Assembly: GCF_001908185.1 (NCBI RefSeq)
Contig: NZ_LGHM01000018.1
Coordinates: 1-64,000, forward strand
From: Bradyrhizobium sp. AS23.2
GTDB taxonomy: Bacteria > Pseudomonadota > Alphaproteobacteria > Rhizobiales > Xanthobacteraceae
Direction: 5' to 3'
Length of the DNA: 64,000 nucleotides
Below, piece by piece: positions 7,123-18,158 of this stretch. Position 1 is the stretch's first letter. Each line of letters opens with the position of its first letter. Both the position numbers and the translations under genes were made by a program. The notes below the pieces were generated by a model that had not been told where the DNA came from, did no database searches, and was given only the letters and a program-made list of their open reading frames with translations.

Positions 7123-7602
7123 GTGTCGCGGAACCTAGACGAGATCGACCTCAAAATTCTCGCCGAGATCCAGGCCGACGGTCGAATCACAAATGTCGAG
7201 CTGGCCAAACGGGTCGGTATTTCGCCCCCGCCCTGCCTGCGCCGCGTCCGGGCGCTGGAGGAGGAGGGCTACATCCACGGCTACCGGGGGCTCCTCGATG
7301 CCCGCAAGCTCGGCTTCGACGTCACGGTGTTTGCCGCGGTGCACCTGTCCAGCCAGGCCGAGACGGATTTGCGGGCCTTCGAGGAGTTCGTCCGCGCCGA
7401 GCCGCTGGTGCGGGAGTGCTGGATGCTGTCGGGCGAGGTCGACTTCATCCTGAAATGCGTCGCGCCTGACATGGCGACCTTCCAGGATTTTGTCACCCAC
7501 CTCACCGCCGCGCCCCACGTTCGTAACGTGCGGACCTCGCTGGTGCTGCACAACTCGAAATATGAGGCGGCGGTGCCGCTGGACGTGAAGGGACGAAGGT
7601 AG
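7123..7602 (+). CDS. Lrp/AsnC-family transcriptional regulator
   Basis: The start is placed at the GTG at 7123, which has AGGAG about ten bases upstream and directly precedes the conserved opening SRNLDEIDLKILAEIQ. An in-frame ATG at 7066 would add 19 unstructured residues. The 159-residue protein has an N-terminal helix-turn-helix (TNVELAKRVGISPPPCLRRV) and a C-terminal RAM effector domain with GEVDFILKCV. Lrp/AsnC proteins form octamers or dimers that sense amino acids. The gene is divergent from trxB, and the palindromes between them may be its sites. Its target amino acid is not readable. Confidence 0.88.
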   Translation: MSRNLDEIDLKILAEIQADGRITNVELAKRVGISPPPCLRRVRALEEEGYIHGYRGLLDARKLGFDVTVFAAVHLSSQAETDLRAFEEFVRAEPLVRECWMLSGEVDFILKCVAPDMATFQDFVTHLTAAPHVRNVRTSLVLHNSKYEAAVPLDVKGRR

Positions 7603-7803
7603 CTTTCTCAATTTCGTGCGGCGGACGCAGCGCAGCGCCATAAGCGCGTTTGCGCGCGTCTTCGACGCGCTATAGCGGTGCGCTGCAGAGCCGGGGCCCT
7701 CATCGCGCCTTCCCGTGTTGCCTTCTGGGTCCCGGCTCTGCGCAGCAACGCTAAGGGCGTTGCAGCGCGTCCGGGACACGAGAGCGAGGGCGCCGCCCCT
7801 TCC

Positions 7804-7882
7804 GTCATTGCGAGCGTAGCGAAGCAATCCAGAGTCTTTCTGCGGAGACAGTCTGGATTGCTTCGCTACGCTCGCAATGACG
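7804..7882. repeat. Palindromic repeat (CATTGCGAGCGTAGCGAAGC family), copy 1
   Basis: It is a near-perfect 79-bp inverted repeat: GCGTAGCGAAGCAATCCAGA on the left mirrors TCTGGATTGCTTCGCTACGC on the right. A second copy lies at 40499-40579. Confidence 0.8.
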
Positions 7883-7933
7883 AGTGGTGAGGCCGAACGC
7901 CTACGTCTCACAAGCCAAGCAGCACGCAGAAAC

Positions 7934-7962
7934 AAAAAGGCCGCGCGGGGCGCGGCCTTTTC
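7934..7962 (-). terminator. Intrinsic terminator after greA
   Basis: AAAAGGCCGCGC / GCGCGGCCTTTT forms a 12-bp stem around GGG, with T on both sides. It lies about 30 bp beyond the greA stop. Confidence 0.8.
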
Positions 7963-7990
7963 AAACGTCAACGCGGACGACGGCAAATCC

Positions 7991-8464
7991 TTACCGCCAC
8001 TCCACCTTGGTGATCTCATACGCCTTGGCGCCGCCGGGCGTGTTGACCTCGACGGAAGAGCCCTTCTTCTTGCCGATCAGCGCGCGTGCGAGCGGCGAGG
8101 TGATGGAAATGCGGCCCTTCTTGGCATCGGCCTCGACCTCGCCGACGATTTGCCACACCGTCTTCTTCTCGGTGTCCTCGTCGACCAGCGTCACGGTTGC
8201 GCCGAACTTGATGGTGTCGCCGGAGAGTTTCGAGATGTCGATGATGTCGGCGCGCGCGAGCTTGTCCTCAAGCTCGGCAATGCGGCCTTCATTGTGCGAC
8301 TGCTCTTCCTTCGCGGCGTGATATTCCGCGTTCTCCGACAGGTCTCCGTGCGAGCGCGCCTCGGCGATATGCTCGATGATCCGCGGACGGTCCACGGACT
8401 GGCGATGCTTCAATTCTTCCCCGAGCGCGGCAAATCCGGCCGAAGTCATCGGAACCTTTTCCAT
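7991..8464 (-). CDS. greA: Transcription elongation factor GreA
   Basis: The ATG at 8464 gives 157 residues, the usual GreA length. The N-terminal coiled coil contains the conserved [20 protein letters not shown], whose acidic tip (D and E) reaches the RNA polymerase active site to stimulate transcript cleavage. The C-terminal globular domain has [20 protein letters not shown] and ends YEITKVEW. It rescues backtracked polymerase. It is a single gene with its own terminator, downstream of carB by 200 bp. A diverged GreA/GreB-type paralogue lies at 48254-48736. Confidence 0.95.
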   Translation of the reverse strand: MEKVPMTSAGFAALGEELKHRQSVDRPRIIEHIAEARSHGDLSENAEYHAAKEEQSHNEGRIAELEDKLARADIIDISKLSGDTIKFGATVTLVDEDTEKKTVWQIVGEVEADAKKGRISITSPLARALIGKKKGSSVEVNTPGGAKAYEITKVEWR

Positions 8465-8668
8465 CTCTTCTCTCGTCCTTCGGTTGCGCGCCCCAGGAGC
8501 GAGGGTGCGACAACCTTGATTCGTCGGTATTCCTGGGGCTGAACACACGGCCACCGGAACGTTTGTGGGTCTGGCGCCGGAACAGAACAACCACATGGCC
8601 GGACAGTTCCTCCGGCCATTGTGGCTTCATCGCCAATCACTTAGCGGAGGCTTCGCCGCCGCTAGCAA

Positions 8669-12132
<3,464 letters not shown>

Positions 12133-12133
<1 letters not shown>

Positions 12134-12267
12134 CAACTCTCGCCGGACTGGAATCTGGGCACAAAAAAAAGGGCGCGCTTGCTGCGCGTCCCCTGAGCCG
12201 AAGCGCGATCAGCAAAAGTGGCGCCCGGTTTTGCGTCCGACCGCGCTTCGATATGAAAGAAACGCAT
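12133..12267 (-). CDS. Possible 44-codon leader frame overlapping the carB start
   Basis: An ATG at 12267 opens a frame of 44 codons, beginning [13 protein letters not shown], whose TGA shares its A with the carB ATG. The frame crosses the intrinsic terminator at 12163-12192. This is the geometry of the E. coli pyrL leader before pyrBI, where ribosome position decides termination. Against it, the first half lies in a palindromic repeat, the peptide resembles no known protein, and no clear ribosome site is seen. It is an inference from layout only. Confidence 0.25.
12163..12192 (-). terminator. Intrinsic terminator or attenuator before carB
   Basis: On the minus strand GGG(A)CGCGC pairs with GCGCGCCC around a five-base loop and is followed by eight T. 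The T run ends about 30 bp before the carB ATG. A terminator this close upstream of a pyrimidine-pathway gene suggests attenuation. Confidence 0.6.
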
Positions 12268-12310
12268 GATCTTCACGCCAAACCGCCTACACTTTGGCGG
12301 ATCATGCGTT
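12261..12310. repeat. Interrupted palindrome upstream of carB
   Basis: Outer arms AACGCATGATC (12261-12271) and GATCATGCGTT (12300-12310) enclose inner arms CGCCAAA and TTTGGCG. It resembles the short palindromic elements with GCATGATC ends that are frequent in Rhizobiales intergenic DNA. Confidence 0.6.
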
Positions 12311-12385
12311 GGCGCGTGGTCTTCCCTCGCGCGCGGGTGGGTCTTAGACCAGATTCCGGGGCGGCGAAACCCCGAAAAATGTCCA

Positions 12386-13555
12386 TCAACCGGCAATTTT
12401 GACGGGTTTTGGCCGTGCCTGCCAGCCACGGGCGAGATGCACCAGAAGCGAGGCCGCAACGCTCGATCCGCCGATCCAGCCGAGGTCGTTTGGCGAGAGG
12501 GTGGCCAGCACCGCACCGCCCAGCGCCCCGCCGATGGCGAAGCCGAGATACATCGCGGAAGCGTTGAGCGAGAGCGCGATCATCGAGGCCTGCGGCTCGA
12601 TCCGGATGATGCTGGCGAGTTGTGCCGGATAGAACGCCCAGCCCGAGATGCCCCAGAGGAAGATCGCGCCGAGCACCGCGTAATGCGCCTCTTCGGGCAT
12701 CAGCTTCAGGATCAGCGAATGCAGGATCAGCGCACTCGCCATGCCGGCAAGCCCGAGCGCCGCGGTTGCGAGCGTGCCGAGCCGGTCCGCCAAAATGCCG
12801 CCGAGCATGTTTCCGATCGCGGCCGCGCCGCCAAACACCAGCAGCGCGAGGCTGATCTGCGAAGCGTCGAATCCGAGGCCGCGCAGCGGCACCGCGAAAT
12901 AGGTGAACACGGTGAAGCCTCCGAGCGCCCACAAGATCGTGATCAGCAGTGCGACCAGGACATTGCTGTGACGCGCCACCGCCAGCCGTTCGCCGAGCGA
13001 GGCCGTGTTTCGCGGCAGGCCGCGGGGCAGTCCCAGCAGAAGGCCGGCGAGCGCGACGGCGCCGATCAGGGCAACCATCGCGAAGGTCGCGCGCCAGCCG
13101 AACAGGCTGCCGACGAGATTGCCGAGAGGGACCCCGATCACGGTCGCAACCGTGATGCCCGAGGTGACCAGCGCCACGGCGCGGCCGCGACGTTCGGGCG
13201 ACGCGACCGCCACGGACACCGCCAGCGCCGTCGGCACGCAAAGCCCGGCCCCGAGCGCCATCAGCATCCGCGAGGCCAGCAGCAGCGCGTAGCCGGAGGC
13301 AACCACCGCGGCGAGATTTCCGGCGATGAAGGTCGACAGCGCCAGGGCCAGCACGGTGCGGCGGTCGATGTTGTTCAGCGTCACCGCCAGGATCGGCGAG
13401 CCCACGGCATAGGTGAGGGCATAGGCGGTGACGAGTTGGCCGGCTGCCGAGACGGAAATCGAGAGATCGGTGGCGATCGCCGGCAAAAGCCCCGCAATGA
13501 CAAAGCCTTCCGTGCCGATCGCGAAGGCGGCCAGGGCCAGCCAGAACACGCTCAT
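12386..13555 (-). CDS. MFS efflux transporter (DHA1 type)
   Basis: The 389-residue protein has about 12 membrane segments. It opens with FAIGTEGFVIAGLLPAIATDL, a signature of the DHA1 sugar-efflux/AraJ-like drug:proton antiporters, and has a loop with LNNIDRRTVL in the position of the A motif. It probably exports a small toxic compound by proton antiport. The adjacent divergent ArsR-family gene and the two palindromes between them suggest induction by the exported compound. Substrate unknown. Confidence 0.88.
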   Translation of the reverse strand: MSVFWLALAAFAIGTEGFVIAGLLPAIATDLSISVSAAGQLVTAYALTYAVGSPILAVTLNNIDRRTVLALALSTFIAGNLAAVVASGYALLLASRMLMALGAGLCVPTALAVSVAVASPERRGRAVALVTSGITVATVIGVPLGNLVGSLFGWRATFAMVALIGAVALAGLLLGLPRGLPRNTASLGERLAVARHSNVLVALLITILWALGGFTVFTYFAVPLRGLGFDASQISLALLVFGGAAAIGNMLGGILADRLGTLATAALGLAGMASALILHSLILKLMPEEAHYAVLGAIFLWGISGWAFYPAQLASIIRIEPQASMIALSLNASAMYLGFAIGGALGGAVLATLSPNDLGWIGGSSVAASLLVHLARGWQARPKPVKIAG

Positions 13556-13571
13556 TGGACAGTATTCCTAT

Positions 13572-13589
13572 GTTCAACGCTTATTGAAC
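13572..13589. promoter_or_regulatory. Operator-like palindrome 1 between MFS and arsR genes
   Basis: GTTCAA (13572-13577), six spacer bases, TTGAAC (13584-13589). The second copy at 13620-13637 has identical arms and spacing. It lies 17 bp upstream of the MFS start codon. Confidence 0.6.
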
Positions 13590-13619
13590 TATCGACGGCG
13601 AAGGGCGAGGAGTCAATTG

Positions 13620-13637
13620 GTTCAAGAACTATTGAAC
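13620..13637. promoter_or_regulatory. Operator-like palindrome 2 between MFS and arsR genes
   Basis: GTTCAA (13620-13625), six spacer bases, TTGAAC (13632-13637). It lies 31 bp upstream of the arsR-like start, so each divergent gene has one site near its promoter. Confidence 0.6.
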
Positions 13638-13668
13638 ATCGGCGCCGCCTCGTTATGATTGCCGGGCC

Positions 13669-14046
13669 ATGAGCCGCACACCTCATCATCCCACCCGTGA
13701 GCAGATCGAGCTGCCGACGGTTCTGGATTGCCTGAGCGATCCGATCCGGCTCGCCATCGTCTACCAGCTCGCCCAGCAGGAACGTGTCAGCAGTGAATTG
13801 TGCTGCGGCGACTTCAGCGCCCTCGCCGGCAAATCCAACCTCGCCTATCACTTCGCCAAGCTGCGCGAATGCGGGCTGATGCTGACCCGCGTAGCGGGAA
13901 CCAACCGCTTCATGCGGCTGCGTCGCGAGGATCTGGACGCGCGCTTCCCTGGCCTGCTCAATGCCGTGATCAACTCCGCAGCCAGGGATGCCGGCCGGCT
14001 TCAACCGCTTTTCGAGTGCGAAACGGTCGGCGCGGAGGGAAGCTGA
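13669..14046 (+). CDS. ArsR-family winged-helix regulator
   Basis: The 125-residue protein has a winged helix typical of ArsR/SmtB-like repressors: LDCLSDPIRLAIVYQLAQ, then a recognition region KSNLAYHFAKLRECGLMLTRVAGTN, and the wing MRLRREDLDARFPGLL. It carries a CC pair (SSELCCGDF) and later cysteines in REC and FEC, which might sense thiol-reactive agents or metals. It is divergent from the MFS exporter, and the intervening DNA has two GTTCAA-N6-TTGAAC palindromes. The likely role is repression of the exporter and itself. Confidence 0.85.
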   Translation: MSRTPHHPTREQIELPTVLDCLSDPIRLAIVYQLAQQERVSSELCCGDFSALAGKSNLAYHFAKLRECGLMLTRVAGTNRFMRLRREDLDARFPGLLNAVINSAARDAGRLQPLFECETVGAEGS

Positions 14047-14070
14047 GACGATTGCGCGCAAGCGCCCGAT

Positions 14071-14153
14071 TTGCCCGGCGCGTCAATGCCTTCGCGAGAT
14101 GCAGCGAGGCATCCGCCGGAAATCATCGGCTACTGTGCATGGGGTTGTTTTCG
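14071..14153. repeat. Two-box intergenic element, copy 2
   Basis: Box 1 reads TTGCCCGGCGCGTCAA (14071-14086) and box 2 contains ACTGTGCATGGGGTTG (14132-14147), with 57 nt from box 1 to the GGCTACTG start of box 2 at 14128. It sits between the arsR-like gene and the tRNA-shaped element. Confidence 0.7.
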
Positions 14154-14270
14154 AGATTTTGGTTTTGGGCGGCTTGCAGAGCCGAGCCCGGCTTCGCCCT
14201 TCGGGCTATGCCGAGGCAGCCTTCGCTACGATAGGGCTCGCCCAGCCGAAGCGGCGTCAGCCGCGAAGGC

Positions 14271-14346
14271 TGGAGACCCGGCCTGGATTTGAACCAGGAT
14301 GAAGAGCGATGCACCGCCCTCGCGTAGACGCTTCCGCCACCGGGCC
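14271..14346 (-). tRNA. tRNA-shaped element, anticodon arm non-canonical (possible tRNA pseudogene)
   Basis: On the minus strand 76 nt fold as a tRNA with an encoded CCA. The acceptor GGCCCGG pairs with CCGGGTC (one G-U), and the T arm CCTGG-TTCAAAT-CCAGG is perfect. The total length fits the canonical layout exactly. The D arm has only GCG/CGC, lacks the usual GG of the loop, and the anticodon stem does not pair well (AGGGC against CGCTC) with no U33. It could be a decayed tRNA, a tRNA-like RNA, or a chance relic. No amino acid identity can be assigned. Confidence 0.4.
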
Positions 14347-14400
14347 GTGGCGATCATGACCGATCGGGGTGCGGCAAGCCACCTCAGGCGATCGTTATGC

Positions 14401-15102
14401 TTAACGGACCAGGGGCGGCCGCGCGATGAAGGTCATGCGCCAGCGATTGTGGCCGACATTGGTTTGGGCGCGCTGAACCGCGAACCCGGCCGCAGTGAGC
14501 TTGCCGGTGATCTCCTCCTCGCTGTAGCGCTGCAGTCCGATGCGCGAGCGCAGATGACGGTAATCTGACAGCGCGGTGCTGATCAGCCCGATCAGCGCGT
14601 CCCTCAGGAAGCCGTGGCGCAGGCCGAAGCTGAGCAGCGCCATCACGTCCCGGCCCATACCGACCTCGGGTTGGAGGATGTCGCCGAGCACCAGCTTGCC
14701 GGACGGGGTCAGCAATCGCCGGATGTCGAGGAGCGCGCCGTCGAGCTCCTCCGGCGTCATGTATTGCGCGACCGAGTTCATCACGACGAGGTCGATGGAC
14801 TGGTCCTGCATCTTGCGGACGTCGTCGAGCGAGCGGACGCGGATATTCGTGCTCGGGGCGAAGCGCGCGATCAGCCGGCCGCGGACACCGGGGGCGGGCT
14901 CGGCGAGGATCAGCTCTCCGCAGGCGGCCGCCACCTGGCTCGCCGACAGCGCCTCGCCGCAGGCATAGTCCAGCACCGTCGCCTCGGGCGAGGGGATGTA
15001 GCCGATGATGTCCCGCGCGATGATCTGGAAGTGCAAATCGCGATGCAGCTTGCTGACATAGATCGTATGCGTGGAGTCGTAATAATCGATCCAATCGTCC
15101 AT
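14401..15102 (-). CDS. Class I SAM-dependent methyltransferase
   Basis: The 233-residue protein has motif I as TVLDYACGEALSAS (about residues 42-55), an acidic residue after the next strand (LILAEPAPG), and IDLVVMNSVAQYM in the place of motif IV. These show the Rossmann fold that binds S-adenosylmethionine. The early DDWIDYYDSTHTIYVSKLHRD and the late LQRYSEEEITGKLTAAGF resemble small-molecule methyltransferases of the UbiE-like group. The substrate is unknown. It is divergent from dps and stands alone. Confidence 0.82.
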   Translation of the reverse strand: MDDWIDYYDSTHTIYVSKLHRDLHFQIIARDIIGYIPSPEATVLDYACGEALSASQVAAACGELILAEPAPGVRGRLIARFAPSTNIRVRSLDDVRKMQDQSIDLVVMNSVAQYMTPEELDGALLDIRRLLTPSGKLVLGDILQPEVGMGRDVMALLSFGLRHGFLRDALIGLISTALSDYRHLRSRIGLQRYSEEEITGKLTAAGFAVQRAQTNVGHNRWRMTFIARPPLVR

Positions 15103-15216
15103 GGTATCCGAGAGCCTCGGCCAAACAGTTCCTGGGCAGGAACCGGCGCTGCCCGCCTTGCGTTAGGGGTGCGACGGCGCACCGTCAATGTCCGCGTCCT
15201 AACAGGAAGGTTTCCC

Positions 15217-15741
15217 GTGAGCAAAGCCCCCAACAAGGTCTCGCCCGACCTCGACACCCCCACCGATCTGTCGTCCCAGGCGGTCAACAAGGTTTCCGAG
15301 GCGCTCAACGTGCTTCTGGCCGACGCGTTCGCGCTCTATCTCAAGACCAAGAATTTCCACTGGCACGTCAGCGGCCGGCATTTCCGCGACTATCATCTGC
15401 TGCTCGACGAGCAGTCGGACCAGATCTTCGCCACCACCGACCAGCTCGCCGAGCGCGTCCGCAAGATCGGCGGCGCCACGCTGAAGTCGATCGGCCAGGT
15501 CGCCAAGCTCCAGACCATCAAGGACAACGACGAGGACTACGTCCCGCCGCGACAGATGCTGCGCGAGCTGATGCAGGACAACAAGCACGTCGCTGCCGCG
15601 ATGCGTAAAGCGCATGAGGTCTGCGACGAGGCCGGCGATGTCGCCAGCGCAAGCATCCTCGAAGTCTTCATCGACGAAACCGAGCGCCGCACCTGGTTCC
15701 TGTTCGAAGCCACCCGCCAGGAAGGCGGCAACGAGGCGTAA
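15217..15741 (+). CDS. dps: Dps-family DNA-binding ferritin-like protein
   Basis: The start is the GTG at 15217, with AGGAAGG seven bases upstream. The 174-residue product matches the Dps fold, with the ferroxidase signature KTKNFHWHVSGRHFRDYHLLLDEQSDQIF (residues split across two subunits in the 12-mer). It oxidises and stores iron with peroxide and shields DNA in stress and stationary phase. The extended N-terminus before LNVLLADAFALYLK is about 35 residues and could aid DNA contact. It is monocistronic, with a palindromic repeat directly downstream. Confidence 0.93.
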   Translation: MSKAPNKVSPDLDTPTDLSSQAVNKVSEALNVLLADAFALYLKTKNFHWHVSGRHFRDYHLLLDEQSDQIFATTDQLAERVRKIGGATLKSIGQVAKLQTIKDNDEDYVPPRQMLRELMQDNKHVAAAMRKAHEVCDEAGDVASASILEVFIDETERRTWFLFEATRQEGGNEA

Positions 15742-15750
15742 GGGCGGATT

Positions 15751-15870
15751 GCCGTAGGGTGGGTTAGCCGAAGGCGTAACCCACCACGTCGGTGCACGCG
15801 AAAACGGAAGAGGTGGGTTACGCCGAGCGACTGCGCTTCGCGCAGCCGCAGGGCTAACCCACCCTACGGC
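15751..15870. repeat. Palindromic repeat (GTAGGGTGGGTTAGC family)
   Basis: The left end GCCGTAGGGTGGGTTAGCC mirrors the right end GGGCTAACCCACCCTACGGC. A second GTAACCCACC / GGTGGGTTAC pair lies inside. Elements of this type are widespread in bacterial intergenic DNA. Confidence 0.8.
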
Positions 15871-15883
15871 GTCGCGCGGTTGG

Positions 15884-16405
15884 CTACCGCCACAGCCGCA
15901 TCATTGCTCCGTCCTTGCCCGTGACCGGATCGGCCGGCGGCAGTGCGACCTTCGGAATCGTCTTCAGCGCCTTGGCATGATTCTCGAGCGTTGCCCGCGT
16001 GATCTCCATCTTCGACCCCGGCGGATAGGCGCCAATAACGCAGAAATCGCCGCTGGCCTTGACGCATTGATGTCCAGTCCCTGCCGGCAGGATCGCGACG
16101 TCGCCTGCCTTGATCTCCAGCTCGCGGCCATGGTCGCCGCCGAAGCGGACGCGCGCGCTTCCACGCGCGACGCCGAGCACCTCATGCACGGTCGCGTGGT
16201 AGTGCAGATAGTCGTAGACGCCGTTGCGCCACGTGCCGCCCCAACTGTTCTTGCGGAACAGGTTCTCGATGGTCTCTTCCGGTTGCTTCGTGTCGAGCTT
16301 CACCGCGCCCTGATAGGCGAGGAAGGGAAGGACGTTGTTCGGCACGAGCCCGTCGTCCTCGAACACGATCGCGAGCGGTTCGGCATTGTCGCGGACGACG
16401 GTCAT
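15884..16405 (-). CDS. Cupin-domain protein
   Basis: The ATG at 16405 has GGGAGG upstream. The 173-residue product has the two cupin motifs: YDYLHYHATVHEVLGVARGSARVRFGG and then KAGDVAILPAGTGHQCV. The histidines and glutamate of YHATVHE and the later GTGH suggest a bound metal. The family includes isomerases, dioxygenases and sugar- or signal-binding proteins. No pathway neighbour helps, so the activity is unknown. It is probably cytoplasmic, since no signal peptide is seen. Confidence 0.82.
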   Translation of the reverse strand: MTVVRDNAEPLAIVFEDDGLVPNNVLPFLAYQGAVKLDTKQPEETIENLFRKNSWGGTWRNGVYDYLHYHATVHEVLGVARGSARVRFGGDHGRELEIKAGDVAILPAGTGHQCVKASGDFCVIGAYPPGSKMEITRATLENHAKALKTIPKVALPPADPVTGKDGAMMRLWR

Positions 16406-16532
16406 GGCAGACCTCCCAGTGGCAACAGACCAGGGATCAAGACGGCGGAGGCGCTACTTGTTCCAGACCCAGTCCACACGCCGGCTTGACCGAGATCAAG
16501 GCGCAGGCGGCCATTCAAGGGCACGCAGCTCG

Positions 16533-16770
16533 ATGGATAAGGGATGGAACGCCATGTACGCATCGGATGTTGCGCAGCGCCATTTTTCGGCGGCCCTCGA
16601 CGAGGCGGAGACGACCGGCCTCGGGCACGAAGCCGTCTGCCGCGCCTTGCTGAGTCCTGGTGATTTCGAAATATCTCGAGACGAGGCCGGTCGCCGACAT
16701 CCAGGCGGAGCTGCGCTTCATCGCCGAGAATTGTGATCCCGACACGGACTTCATGTTCATGCGTCCATGA
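16533..16770 (+). pseudogene. Frameshifted small protein gene (about 77 codons)
   Basis: From the ATG at 16533 (or 16554) the frame reads MYASDVAQRHFSAALDEAET and so on to CRALLS. The continuation, VISKYLETRPVADIQAELRF to MFMRP, lies in the next frame and ends at 16770. Removing one C near 16655 (AGTCCTGGTG) would join both parts into one helical protein of about 72-79 residues. I recall intact proteins of this kind in Bradyrhizobium. It may be a real one-base insertion or a sequencing error. Function unknown. Confidence 0.65.
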
Positions 16771-16821
16771 CAGCAGGTGGCCGGTGCCCGGCGGATTCGC
16801 CCGCCGGGCGGCCTGTACGGC

Positions 16822-18012
16822 TTACGCGCTCTTCGTCTGCCGCATCAGATCGGCAAAACGCTGGAACAGATAGTGCGAGTCGCGCGGGCCCGGTGAGGCC
16901 TCGGGGTGGTACTGCACCGAGAACACCGGCTTGCCGTCGAGCTGGATGCCGCAATTGGAGCCGTCGAACAGCGAGATGTGAGTCTGCGTCGCGCCCTTCG
17001 GCAGCGTCGTCTCATCGACCGCAAAGCCGTGGTTCATCGAGGTGATCTCGACCTTGCCGGTGGTCTCGTCCTTCACGGGATGATTGGCGCCGTGATGGCC
17101 CTGATGCATCTTCTTCGTCTTCGCGCCGACGGCGAGACCGAGCATCTGGTGGCCGAGGCAGATGCCGAAGGTCGGCGTGCCTGACTTGATCACGTCCTGA
17201 ATCACAGGCACGGCATATTTGCCGGTCGCGGCCGGATCGCCCGGACCGTTGGACAGGAACACGCCGTCCGGCTTCATCGCCAGGATGTCTTCGGAGGAGG
17301 TCGTCGCCGGCACCACCGTCACCTTGCAGCCGACGCCGGCGAGCAGGCGCAGGATGTTGCGCTTGATGCCGTAATCGATCGCGACGACGTTGAACTCCGG
17401 CTTGTCCTGCCGGCCAAAACCCTTGTCCCACAACCAGGGCGTCTCATCCCAGGTGAAGCGCTGGCCGGAGGTGACCATCGGCACAAGGTCCATGCCCTCG
17501 AGCCCCGGCCATTCGCGCGCCTCTTCCTTCAGCCCGTGCAGGTCGAACTCGCCGGTCTTGGAATGCGCAATTACGGCATTGGGCATGCCCTTGCTGCGGA
17601 TCAGCGCGGTCAGCGCGCGGGTGTCGATGCCGGAGAGTCCGATGATGCCGCGCGCCTTCAGCCACTGGTCGAGGTGCTTGGTGGCGCGGTAGTTCGAGGG
17701 ATCGGTGATCGCGGTGCGCAGGATCACGCCGCGCGCGCCGGGCGTCGCGGCCATGTTCACCGTCTCGATGTCTTCCTCGTTGGTACCGACGTTGCCGATA
17801 TGCGGGAAGGTGAAGGTGATGAGCTGGCCGGCATAAGAGGGATCGGTCAGGATCTCCTCATAGCCGGTCATCGCGGTGTTGAAGCAGATTTCACCGACGG
17901 CGTGGCCTTCGGCGCCGAGACCGAAGCCTTCGAGCACCGTGCCATCGGCAAGCACGAGGAGCGCGGTCGGCTTGTGGTCCGGCCAGGCGGGATCGTTGTC
18001 ATGTTGTGTCAT
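16822..18012 (-). CDS. carA: Carbamoyl-phosphate synthase small subunit
   Basis: The 396-residue protein has the CarA N-terminal domain (LVLADGTVLEGFGLG; FNTAMTGYEEILTDPSYAGQ) and a class I glutamine amidotransferase domain. The nucleophile cysteine is in GICLGHQML, the His-Glu pair in QYHPEASPGPRDS. It hydrolyses glutamine and passes ammonia to CarB. The length is normal. It lies upstream of carB on the same strand but with 4.7 kb of unrelated genes in both directions between, so the two are separately transcribed. It is divergent from the alpha/beta hydrolase gene. Confidence 0.97.
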   Translation of the reverse strand: MTQHDNDPAWPDHKPTALLVLADGTVLEGFGLGAEGHAVGEICFNTAMTGYEEILTDPSYAGQLITFTFPHIGNVGTNEEDIETVNMAATPGARGVILRTAITDPSNYRATKHLDQWLKARGIIGLSGIDTRALTALIRSKGMPNAVIAHSKTGEFDLHGLKEEAREWPGLEGMDLVPMVTSGQRFTWDETPWLWDKGFGRQDKPEFNVVAIDYGIKRNILRLLAGVGCKVTVVPATTSSEDILAMKPDGVFLSNGPGDPAATGKYAVPVIQDVIKSGTPTFGICLGHQMLGLAVGAKTKKMHQGHHGANHPVKDETTGKVEITSMNHGFAVDETTLPKGATQTHISLFDGSNCGIQLDGKPVFSVQYHPEASPGPRDSHYLFQRFADLMRQTKSA

Positions 18013-18158
18013 GAGCCCGTTTCATAGTCGCCTCACGTGCGCGCGTCAAAGCGGGAGAGGGCCGATTCACATGCGTTTTTGCATATTTGACAGGCCCCCT
18101 CAGGCACTTAAGCTTGGCAGAATAATTTCCGGCAATTTCCTGGGCTTGCGAGGTAATA

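Larger units (their letters stand above)
7603..7990. other. Intergenic region with repeat and greA terminator
   Basis: The stretch holds a GC-rich imperfect inverted repeat at about 7640-7785, the palindromic repeat at 7804-7882 and the greA terminator. No gene is supported. Confidence 0.5.

Noticed and set aside
14123..14314. A 63-codon minus-strand frame ending in NQNLENNPMHSSR
   Set aside because: It runs through the tRNA-shaped element and the two-box element; the protein end is only the translation of box 2.
14614..15216. Upstream extension of the dps frame by 200 codons
   Set aside because: It is antisense to the methyltransferase gene. The GTG at 15217 with AGGAAGG is a better start.
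18071..18110. A TTGACA and ATGCGTTTTTGCAT between carA and the alpha/beta hydrolase gene
   Set aside because: No -10 of reasonable quality at 16-18 bp was seen and the inverted repeat is weak, so no promoter or operator is claimed.
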